NCBI GenBank assembly: GCA_910578855.1
Contig: CAJTRV010000022.1
Location: forward strand, 1 to 23,557
Length of the DNA stretch: 23,557 nucleotides
Direction: 5' to 3'
Source of the DNA: an uncultured Bacilli bacterium
GTDB lineage: Bacteria > Bacillota_I > Bacilli_A > RF39 > UBA660
How positions within the stretch are numbered: position 1 is the stretch's first letter; each line of letters begins with the position of its first letter. Positions 13,739 to 19,962 of this stretch are shown piece after piece. Under the pieces are notes generated by a model. The model was not told the DNA's origin, ran no database searches, and saw only the letters and a program-made list of their open reading frames with translations. The position numbers and the translations under genes are program-made.

Positions 13739-14222
13739 AGTTATGACTTATTCGAGTCCTTTAAGCTGGTCCCATTAAGATTTTAGTTACCCCCCCACTG
13801 AAAGACGAGGTTGTTATTTAAAGATAGGAAATAATTATGAAATATATTATCCATTATTAGAAATTGAAACAAAAATGAGATGCTTATATTTAAATAATTT
13901 TTTGTGATTAGTTATAAAAGTGTTTTGAATTTTATCATGATTACAAGGTTTTATATTGGGAAATTTGGTTTTAAAGAAAATTAATTCATTAGAGTAAATA
14001 TTTACCTGTAAGAGAAAAATGATACAAAATTTGGATAGTAGACTTTTATAAAAATAATCCGGTATTATGTTTAGAAAGAAGTGCAGCAGGACAAATTTAG
14101 CAGAATTTTGTGGATAAAAAGATATTTAATATTTGGTAAATTAAGTTTTGAAGTAAAATAAGAAGAATATTCAAATTCAAAAATGTTATATCAAGCAAGA
14201 GTTAAGAAAGGAAACTAATTTT
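13739..14222 (+). pseudogene. About 480 bp of decayed sequence with ORF debris
   Basis: No intact gene is visible. At about 14025-14095 the plus strand reads IWIVDFYKNNPVLCLERSAA and then stops. QNFVDKKIFNI continues after the stop, and after a frame change FGKLSFEVK, a stop and EEYSNSKMLYQARVKKGN end at about 14218. This looks like one protein broken by two stops and a frameshift; I cannot name its family. At the left end is a tRNA-3'-end-like stretch (13751-13776) and an unusual run of seven C (13790-13797) for such AT-rich DNA. The region may be the scar of a lost mobile element. Confidence 0.45.
13751..13776 (+). repeat. tRNA-3'-end-like sequence resembling tRNA-His
   Basis: TTCGAGTCCTTTAAGCTG is identical to the tRNA-His 3' part starting at 12599 in 14 of 18 ungapped positions. 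After a short insertion both continue CCCATT. It contains the T-loop TTCGA and a CCA, but has no pairing T-arm 5' half, so it is not a working tRNA. It could be an old attachment-site copy or a chance likeness. Confidence 0.35.
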
Positions 14223-14570
14223 ATGAATGAACAATTTGTAGATGAATGGTTAAATAAATTAAAAGATTATTGGTTTAATAAAGATATTGAAAGTGCTGTT
14301 TCACTATTTAAAAATACTCTCTTTTATCAAGAAACACCATTTATGAAACCACACACTACTTTAGAAGAGATAAATCAAGAATGGCAACATATTAAAAATG
14401 AAAATATTCAATTTATAGAAATAAATTCTTTAGCAATAGATAAATATACTGTAATTGCACATTGGATTTTAAAACAAAATAATCAAAATTTTGATGGAAT
14501 ATATGAAATAAAATTTAATGAGAATCTTGAGTGTATTTACTTTAAAAGTTGGGAAATGAAAGATGAATAA
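14223..14570 (+). CDS. NTF2/SnoaL-like protein
   Basis: A 115-residue cytoplasmic protein with the size and pattern of the NTF2-like/SnoaL-like cone fold. Helical N-terminus FVDEWLNKLKDYWFNKDIESAVSLF ('work done in this round' helix pair) is followed by strands ending in TVIAHWILKQNN, DGIYEIKFNENLECIYFKSW. This fold is used for small-molecule binding or catalysis and the ligand is not predictable. AAGGAAAC lies upstream at a loose spacing. Its stop overlaps the start of the PnuC-like gene (ATGAATAA), a sign of translational coupling. Confidence 0.75.
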   Translation: MNEQFVDEWLNKLKDYWFNKDIESAVSLFKNTLFYQETPFMKPHTTLEEINQEWQHIKNENIQFIEINSLAIDKYTVIAHWILKQNNQNFDGIYEIKFNENLECIYFKSWEMKDE

Positions 14571-15222
14571 GAAATATATCATAATTACTTGTATCTGTAT
14601 AATAATTTCTTTAATTTCAGGTATAATTTCTAACGATATTATAGTTGGTGGAACAATTTTATTAACAGGATTATTATGTGCTTATTTTGCAAGTGAAGGA
14701 AAAAGAATCAATTATATTTTAGGTTTGATTAATTATCTTTTAATGGGATATGTATCTTTCATTAATCATTTATATGGCATATTTTTCTTCTATATATTTA
14801 TATTTTCACCTCTTCAAGTGAAAGGTTTTGTGACTTGGAATAAAAATTTAGATGAGGAAAAAAAGGTAAAGGTACGAGAATTTACTTTAAAGAATTCTAT
14901 AATTATTACACTATCTTGTATAGTTGGAAGTTTATTACTGGGATATTTACTTACTCTAATTCCAAATCAAAGATTAGTGTTTATGGATGCAAGTTCAAAT
15001 TGTATTAACTTATGTGGCGTAATACTCATGATACTTAGATTTAAAGAATCATGGTGGCTATGGTTAATTAATAATGTTCTGGATTTAAGTATTTGGGTTA
15101 TAACTTTCATAAATAAAGGTAAAGGATCAACAATGATGTTATTGGTGTCTATTGGGTATTTACTTATAAATATTTACGGAATTATTAAATGGTATATAGG
15201 GGCTAAAAAGATTGAAAATTGA
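14563..15222 (+). CDS. PnuC-like nicotinamide riboside/vitamin transporter
   Basis: A 219-residue membrane protein with about seven hydrophobic segments, matching the size and pattern of PnuC-type vitamin transporters that move nicotinamide riboside or similar nucleosides by facilitated diffusion. The sequence WWLWLINNVLDLSIWVI near the end and the preceding SNCINLCGVILM are typical of the substrate-channel helices. The third helix region contains YFASEGKRINYILGLINYLL. Which vitamin it carries (nicotinamide riboside, or riboflavin/thiamine as for PnuX/PnuT) is not certain. The overlap with the preceding NTF2-like gene and the shared terminator place both in one transcript. Confidence 0.8.
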   Translation: MNKKYIIITCICIIISLISGIISNDIIVGGTILLTGLLCAYFASEGKRINYILGLINYLLMGYVSFINHLYGIFFFYIFIFSPLQVKGFVTWNKNLDEEKKVKVREFTLKNSIIITLSCIVGSLLLGYLLTLIPNQRLVFMDASSNCINLCGVILMILRFKESWWLWLINNVLDLSIWVITFINKGKGSTMMLLVSIGYLLINIYGIIKWYIGAKKIEN

Positions 15223-15243
15223 GCAAGAAACTGCTCTTTTTTT
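15219..15243 (+). terminator. Terminator of the NTF2-like/PnuC-like pair
   Basis: GAGCA (15221-15225) pairs with TGCTC (15232-15236) around AGAAAC, followed by seven T. The PnuC-like stop lies at the base of the stem. Confidence 0.75.
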
Positions 15244-15377
15244 GATGGATAAATTAAGAAAGGAAATGAATTTTATTAATTCTTTTGTGTGTTGTCTTCG
15301 TTTGTCCGTGTTTTTGCAATTTTTCTTTTTTATTTTATTATACCCTTATCTTTTCTGCCTGATTTATTATAACCGAT

Positions 15378-15404
15378 CCAGGCTTAGTCCTGGTTTTATT
15401 TTTT
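15378..15404 (+). terminator. Second plus-strand terminator before msrA
   Basis: CCAGG (15378-15382) and CCTGG (15389-15393) pair around CTTAGT and are followed by TTTTATTTTTT. On the minus strand no T run follows, so it stops rightward transcripts entering msrA. The 134 bp between the two terminators are pyrimidine-rich and hold no supported gene. Confidence 0.7.
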
Positions 15405-15885
15405 ATTTTTGAAGCTTTTCTTTTGGAATATGACAATATCCTTGAGGGTGTTTAGTTAAGTAATTTTGATGGTATTCTTCAGCTGGGTAAAAGTTCTTTA
15501 GTGGGACACATTCAATCTGAATTATTTGTTTATATTTCGCTTGTAATTTATGTAAAGATTTTTCAATAATAGGAGTGTCATTGTGATTGATATAATAAAT
15601 ACCCGTTCGATATTGAATACCGATATCATTTCCCTGTCTATTTATACTAATGGGATCAACAATATCATAATAGTAGGCTAGTAAACACTCTAGCGGAAGA
15701 CGATTAGAATCATAAATGATATGTACCGTTTCTGCATGACCGCTTTCCTGACAAACTTCTTGATAAGTTGGTATCTTATGGGGGCCATTGGCATATCCAA
15801 CTGTTGTTTTGATTACTCCAGGAATATGTTGAAAATAAGCTTGTACACCCCAAAAACACCCGCCTGCTAAATAGATTTCTTTCAT
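15403..15885 (-). CDS. msrA: Peptide methionine sulfoxide reductase A
   Basis: MsrA reduces the S-epimer of methionine sulfoxide in proteins and free methionine with thioredoxin as electron source. The 160 residues carry GGCFWG with the catalytic Cys10, VGYANG, ESGHAETVHI, GNDIGIQYRTGIYY and FYPAEEYHQNYL. A second Cys near the C-terminus (GYCHIPKEKLQK) can act as resolving cysteine. The start at 15885 is preferred over an upstream in-frame ATG at 15927 because GGTGAT lies four bases before it and the upstream ATG would be ahead of the -10. No MsrB gene is present in the window. Confidence 0.96.
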   Translation of the reverse strand: MKEIYLAGGCFWGVQAYFQHIPGVIKTTVGYANGPHKIPTYQEVCQESGHAETVHIIYDSNRLPLECLLAYYYDIVDPISINRQGNDIGIQYRTGIYYINHNDTPIIEKSLHKLQAKYKQIIQIECVPLKNFYPAEEYHQNYLTKHPQGYCHIPKEKLQK

Positions 15886-15889
15886 GATT

Positions 15890-15907
15890 ATCACCGTTAC
15901 TAGTATA
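15890..15907 (-). promoter_or_regulatory. msrA -10 and 5'-terminal ribosome site
   Basis: On the minus strand TATACT (15907-15902), 6 nt, GGTGAT (15895-15890), 4 nt, ATG (15885). The predicted leader is about 10 nt. Confidence 0.55.
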
Positions 15908-16067
15908 TCCAAAATAAAAATTTCCATTTAATAGTAGTAAGGAATTTTTGGCTATGTAACTGGTATATTTGTCCATTTTTGGTAAATAATACAAATAAAT
16001 CTTAACCATTTATAATTCCATAATCCCTTGAAAACAAAGGGCAAATCACCATATGGACTTCCTCAAT

Positions 16068-16108
16068 TTGCATTATCATAAAAATTATGGTAAGATTGAA
16101 ACGTTTCA
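16068..16108 (+). promoter_or_regulatory. Promoter with palindrome at the transcription start
   Basis: TTGCAT (16068-16073), 17 bp, TAAGAT (16091-16096) form a moderate promoter. Directly after it is the perfect palindrome TGAAACGTTTCA (16097-16108), positioned over the predicted start and resembling LacI/GalR-family operators in its central CG and flanking A/T. The layout supports the GTG start at 16141. Confidence 0.45.
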
Positions 16109-16140
16109 CGCAAAAAAGCAAAAGAAGAGGTGTAAATAAA

Positions 16141-16836
16141 GTGAAATCAGAGTCGAAAATAATTACGATCCTGTTAGCTAGTTTGGTTGGAACGATTGCC
16201 ATTGGAATGACAATTCAATCAAATATGGAACGTAGTAAGACCGTTTTGATAGAAAATAAAGCGAGTCATGTAGCGAAGGAAAGTAATCATATAAAAGATG
16301 AAGAGGGAAATACTGAAAAAGTAATTAGTAGAGAAGAAGAATCAGCGGATGTTAAGGAAGTAGTGGCTATCGAACCAACCCCAGAACCAACTCCAGAACC
16401 AACGCCGACACCTGATCCAGTTGTTTATGATGGATTAACGATGAATCAATTAGCTGATAAGTTAAATCGATCATTGGGTTCTAGTTTATCAGGAACCGGT
16501 TATACCTTTGCCTCGAAATCTTTGGCCCTAGGAATGGATCCTTATATGGCAGTTGCCATTGTTTTACATGAAACAGGTTGCCAATGGGATTGCAGTTACC
16601 TAGTCAAGGCCTGCAATAATGTTGGAGGTATGAAAGGAAGTCCTGGATGTGGTGGTGGTGCATATGCATCATTTGCTAACCTTGATCAAGGAATTGAATC
16701 TTATTTAAATAATTTGTATAAAAATTACTATGCATATGGGTTGACGACCCCGGAAACGATTGGCCCAAAATATGCCGCTAGCACATCTTGGGCAAGCAAA
16801 GTTAATTGGTATATAAATGCGATTAGAGAAAAATAA
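16141..16836 (+). CDS. Membrane-anchored glucosaminidase-like (peptidoglycan hydrolase) protein
   Basis: A 231-residue protein starting at GTG. Residues 7-25 form one membrane segment, probably an uncleaved anchor. A charged Glu/Lys-rich stretch follows and then a proline linker of Glu-Pro-Thr-Pro repeats (about 78-94). The outer domain (about 98-231) has MAVAIVLHETGCQWDCSYLVKACNNVGGMKG with the probable catalytic Glu144, and a closing GIESYLNNLYKNYYAYGLTT. This looks like the GH73/lysozyme-like fold of wall-cutting glucosaminidases. It likely acts on the peptidoglycan outside the cell during growth or division. Four Cys around the active site (about 147-168) could form disulfides. The GTG is preferred to ATG at 16087 because of AAGAGGTG at 16126-16133 and because the promoter start lies between them. 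Confidence 0.82.
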   Translation: MKSESKIITILLASLVGTIAIGMTIQSNMERSKTVLIENKASHVAKESNHIKDEEGNTEKVISREEESADVKEVVAIEPTPEPTPEPTPTPDPVVYDGLTMNQLADKLNRSLGSSLSGTGYTFASKSLALGMDPYMAVAIVLHETGCQWDCSYLVKACNNVGGMKGSPGCGGGAYASFANLDQGIESYLNNLYKNYYAYGLTTPETIGPKYAASTSWASKVNWYINAIREK

Positions 16837-16864
16837 TAAGAGAATTGAACATATCTAATTATGG

Positions 16865-16892
16865 AAACACCCCTAAAAGGAGGTGTTTTTTT
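16865..16892 (+). terminator. Terminator of the glucosaminidase-like gene
   Basis: AAACACCCCT (16865-16874) pairs with AGGAGGTGTTT (16878-16888), with a one-base bulge and a 3-nt loop, then T. Confidence 0.85.
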
Positions 16893-16949
16893 GTTTAATA
16901 TTTCGTTATTTGACATAAGTTGACAAAAATAGAAAAAGGATATTTTATC

Positions 16950-16991
16950 TTGAAAAAATATTACCTTTTGTGTTACAATGAATGTGGTGAT
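16950..16991 (+). promoter_or_regulatory. Promoter and 5'-terminal ribosome site of the HTH gene
   Basis: TTGAAA (16950-16955), 18 bp, TGT-TACAAT (16971-16979), 6 nt, GGTGAT (16986-16991), 3 nt, ATG (16995). It is one of the few short-leader genes with a fair -35 as well. Confidence 0.65.
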
Positions 16992-16994
16992 AAT

Positions 16995-17381
16995 ATGGAA
17001 CATAGTAAAATTACTGCTGTAAAATTAATCAAAGATAAATTGGTTGGGAAAAGTTTTATGACATATAAAGAGATTGCTTATGTGACCAATTACCACCCCA
17101 AATATATTTTAAAATTAAAACGGGAAATTTTAAATGGTGATATTGCTTTGGTTCATGGAAATAAAAACAAAAGGTCGCCCAAAGCCATTTCCAAGGAAGA
17201 AGAGGAAAAGATTGTTTCCTTGTATAAAAAATCCCATGTTAGTGTTTTGAAATTTTGTCGTTTTTACGGTCGACGTAGTTATTCGTGTGTTTATCAAGTA
17301 TTAAAAAAAAATGGTTTGATTATCTCCCGGGAAGAACGAAAAAGAATAATTGAGCAAATCAAAGACCAAGAGAAGAATTGA
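16995..17381 (+). CDS. Stand-alone transposase-type helix-turn-helix protein
   Basis: A 128-residue basic protein resembling only the N-terminal DNA-binding half of ISNCY/IS1202- or IS481-type transposases. FMTYKEIAYVTNYHPKYILKLKREI is a first helix-turn-helix. ALVHGNKNKRSPKAI is the linker typical of those transposases (HGN followed by a basic, Ser/Pro stretch). EEKIVSLYKKSHVSVLKFCRFYG...SCVYQVLKKNG is a second helix-turn-helix. There is no DDE catalytic domain, and no terminal inverted repeats are seen near it. The start is fixed by GGTGAT. It has a good promoter of local type, an intact frame and normal codon use, so it looks like a kept DNA-binding protein more than fresh debris. Its targets are unknown. 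Confidence 0.75.
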   Translation: MEHSKITAVKLIKDKLVGKSFMTYKEIAYVTNYHPKYILKLKREILNGDIALVHGNKNKRSPKAISKEEEEKIVSLYKKSHVSVLKFCRFYGRRSYSCVYQVLKKNGLIISREERKRIIEQIKDQEKN

Positions 17382-17412
17382 GACATCATTTATGGTGATA
17401 TTGCCATTGTCA

Positions 17413-17440
17413 TTGATAAATATATTGGAAGTGGTATAAT
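17413..17440 (+). promoter_or_regulatory. Promoter of the large membrane-anchored protein gene
   Basis: TTGATA (17413-17418), 16 bp, TGG-TATAAT (17432-17440), an extended -10. The ribosome site AAGGAGAG (17461-17468) lies 6 bp before the ATG at 17475. Confidence 0.75.
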
Positions 17441-17474
17441 AAAGAAGTATTGTTCTAATTAAGGAGAGTGACAT

Positions 17475-19094
17475 ATGAAAAAAGAGACCATTAAATGGTT
17501 ACGACCATTGGCAACAATTGTTGTTATGATCATTGTTTATTTTGCTTTTTTACCAGCATTGAATTTAGGAAGTCCTGGGTTTTGGTTGTTTTTATTTATT
17601 GGTGCATCGTTTTATCTGTTAACGGGCGTATTAAATTTATTAGATCCTCGCAGCATCATTAAAAATCATGTTGATTTATCAACGATGCAATTTAAGATGG
17701 ATAGAAAGTACTATATTTATTTTTTGATTCCATTGGTATTATTAGGAATTTTAACTGTAAATTTATTTTGCTCACCAGTTTTTCAGGCAAAACGTTATGC
17801 TAAGCGAATTGATGTGAAAAAGGATGGTAATTTTACCAAAGATGTCAAAGCGGTTGATTTTAAATCATTGCCATTATTAGATAAAGATTCTAGCCAAAAA
17901 TTAGGGGATCGAGTAATGGGGCAAATGCCTGAATTTGTATCACAGTTTTATGTATCGGATTTATATACACAAATCAATTATCATAATGAAATTGTTCGGG
18001 TGACACCGCTAGAATATAATGATTTTATCAAATATATTGCAAATTATAAAGAGGGAGTCAAAGCATATATTACAGTTAACTCAGTGACTGGTGATTCTAA
18101 ATTAGTAAAATTAGACCAGGGAATGAAATATATGCCTTCTGCTTATTTCCAATATAATTTATATCGAAAGTTACGATTTGATTATCCAACAGAAATCTTT
18201 GACCAGGAAAATTTTGAGTTAGATGAAAAAGGAAATCCATATTGGGTGGTACCAACTGTGAAGTATATGGGAGTTGGAATGAAAAAAGAAATTACTGGGG
18301 TTGTGATTCTCGATCCAGTTACTGGTAAATCAAAGAAGTATAAAGTAAAAGATGTCCCAACTTGGGTAGATCATGTTTATTCAGCAGATCTTATTATCGA
18401 ACAACTAGATAATTGGGGTGAATATCAAAAAGGATTTTTGAATTCTGTTTTCGGACAAAAAGGTGTTGTTGTAACAACCGAGGGATATAATTATACCATT
18501 ATGAATGATGATGTATATCTTTACACTGGTGTTACATCAGTTGCCAAAGATTCATCTAATATTGGGTTTATTTTAAGTAATATGAGAACCAAGGAAACTG
18601 TTTTCTATAAAGCTCCTGGAGCATCAGAATATTCGGCAATGGCTAGTGCCAAAGGTCAAGTCCAACAGATGAAATATAAAGCAACGTTTCCATTACTGAT
18701 AAATTTAAATAATCGGCCTACTTATCTTGTCTCTTTAAAAGATAATGCGGGATTGGTAAAAATGTATGCTTTTGTTGATGTATCAGATTATCAAAAGGTT
18801 GTAGTAACAGATTCTTCAAAAGGAATTGAAGCTGCAGCTCAAAATTATTTAGGTGATGCAGAAATTGCTACTGATGGAAAACCGAAAGAAAAAGAAATTA
18901 CGATTGACCAAATTACGACAGTGATGATGGGTGGTAATACTTATTATTATATTATTGATACCGATGATAAACGCTATCGAGTATCAATTAAAGTATCAGA
19001 ACGAACATTACCATTTTTAGAATCTGATGATACAATTTCTATTAAATATAAGGTAGAAGATGACGTTACTGAAATTATTGCAATCAAAGATTAG
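17475..19094 (+). CDS. Conserved membrane-anchored protein of unknown function
   Basis: A 539-residue protein with three hydrophobic segments in the first 105 residues (about 10-27, 33-55 and 79-98), followed by a long mostly soluble part. The soluble part has PepSY-like traits: twice it reads close to VNSVTGDSKLVKL / ILDPVTGKSKKYKV followed by PTWVDHVYSADLIIEQLDNWG. A central NSVFGQKGVVVTTEGYNY...LYTGVTS segment and a C-terminal small beta-domain (about 475-539) follow. From memory, similar proteins with VDPVTG...WVDRVYPADL and FGQKGV are widespread in gut Firmicutes without a proven role. Topology suggests that the large part is outside the cell. It is monocistronic, with a good promoter and its own terminator. 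Confidence 0.75.
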   Translation: MKKETIKWLRPLATIVVMIIVYFAFLPALNLGSPGFWLFLFIGASFYLLTGVLNLLDPRSIIKNHVDLSTMQFKMDRKYYIYFLIPLVLLGILTVNLFCSPVFQAKRYAKRIDVKKDGNFTKDVKAVDFKSLPLLDKDSSQKLGDRVMGQMPEFVSQFYVSDLYTQINYHNEIVRVTPLEYNDFIKYIANYKEGVKAYITVNSVTGDSKLVKLDQGMKYMPSAYFQYNLYRKLRFDYPTEIFDQENFELDEKGNPYWVVPTVKYMGVGMKKEITGVVILDPVTGKSKKYKVKDVPTWVDHVYSADLIIEQLDNWGEYQKGFLNSVFGQKGVVVTTEGYNYTIMNDDVYLYTGVTSVAKDSSNIGFILSNMRTKETVFYKAPGASEYSAMASAKGQVQQMKYKATFPLLINLNNRPTYLVSLKDNAGLVKMYAFVDVSDYQKVVVTDSSKGIEAAAQNYLGDAEIATDGKPKEKEITIDQITTVMMGGNTYYYIIDTDDKRYRVSIKVSERTLPFLESDDTISIKYKVEDDVTEIIAIKD

Positions 19095-19119
19095 AGAGAA
19101 AAAAATGCTCTCTTTTTTT
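19093..19119 (+). terminator. Terminator of the large membrane-anchored protein gene
   Basis: AGAGAG (19093-19098) and CTCTCT (19108-19113) pair around a 9-nt loop, followed by T. The stop codon forms the base of the stem. Confidence 0.8.
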
Positions 19120-19174
19120 GTCTAGAATGCATTTAGGAAATATCTAAAAATTAATAATGATTGATAATCCTTAT

Positions 19175-19214
19175 ATATAAAAAAGGAATCATATTATTTA
19201 ATTGATTCCTTTTT
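19175..19214 (-). terminator. Terminator of the HdeD-like gene
   Basis: AAAAGGAATCA (19181-19191) pairs with TGATTCCTTTT (19203-19213). On the minus strand the stem is followed by T. It overlaps the end of the gene and may also act on rightward transcripts. Confidence 0.8.
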
Positions 19215-19746
19215 AGTTGAATAATTTTTCAACCACGATAGTTGCAATAAAAATATCAATTGAACTAATGATAAGATAAGCACCACTGATCATAATCCAG
19301 ACGGTTAATCCTCCGATTGGATTAAAGATTAAAAATGCAGCAAATATTAGACGAATAATACCATCGAAAATATACCATCCATAATGTAGTCCTAAGTGAT
19401 AGTTATCGACTGCTAAATTTAATTTAATAGCCCCCATAACTAAAGCACATATTCCAAAACAGATTCCTAGGAATAGTAAGCTTGATTCTTGTTTTAAGAT
19501 GAAGACCAGTCCGATCATGACATTAATAGACCCTTGGATTAATTGCATACTTGTTCCAATCTTATAATCCTTGGTTAAAAATGAAAAAATCAAATCATCT
19601 AGACCAATAAACAACAACATACTACCTAGAAATAAAGGTACTCGATCAGCAATTGTTCCAGGTTTTAAAAACAGGGCCAATCCAACCACCATCATCACAA
19701 GCCCCATCAACATTGGTAGCCATTTATAACGTTTTTTTAGCTCCAT
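19213..19746 (-). CDS. HdeD/DUF308-family membrane protein
   Basis: A 177-residue protein with six hydrophobic segments in three pairs, the layout of the HdeD/DUF308 family. Repeated short motifs at the pair ends (GLALFLKPGT, GLVFILKQES, AAFLIFNPIG) mark three related helix hairpins. The enterobacterial HdeD helps in acid stress at high cell density, but Firmicute members are mostly uncharacterised, so only the family is claimed. The start follows GGAGGGTG. It is divergent from the calcium ATPase and expressed from its own promoter; both are membrane proteins, but no link is shown. Confidence 0.87.
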   Translation of the reverse strand: MELKKRYKWLPMLMGLVMMVVGLALFLKPGTIADRVPLFLGSMLLFIGLDDLIFSFLTKDYKIGTSMQLIQGSINVMIGLVFILKQESSLLFLGICFGICALVMGAIKLNLAVDNYHLGLHYGWYIFDGIIRLIFAAFLIFNPIGGLTVWIMISGAYLIISSIDIFIATIVVEKLFN

Positions 19747-19770
19747 ACCACACCCTCCAATTCTAATACT

Positions 19771-19799
19771 ATTATTTCATAAACGTCATAAATAGTCAA
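19771..19799 (-). promoter_or_regulatory. Promoter of the HdeD-like gene
   Basis: On the minus strand TTGACT (19799-19794), 17 bp, AATAAT (19776-19771), each 5 of 6 to consensus. A further TTGACA-17 bp-TATTTT lies upstream on the same strand (about 19894-19866). The rest of the 216-bp gap to 19962 holds no gene, and I could not place a convincing calcium-ATPase promoter in it. Confidence 0.65.
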
Positions 19800-19962
19800 T
19801 ATCAGATTATAGTTAGCCATAATAAATAGGTAACTATTTTATAGAATAATAAGTAATCAAATCATAAAATAATATAACGTGTATAAAATGTCAAATTATA
19901 GCAATAGAAAGTAAGCAAAAATAAGGGACCAGGTTCATAGATTCTAGTAAGGAGGACAGACT

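Noticed and set aside
15212..15412. 66-residue frame after the PnuC-like gene
   Set aside because: It runs through two terminators, has no ribosome site and encodes a hydrophobic/Phe-rich stretch as expected from poly-T DNA.
16097..16108. A CcpA cre site
   Set aside because: The palindrome is 12 bp and lacks the two variable positions of the 14-bp cre consensus, so only a general LacI-family likeness is reported.
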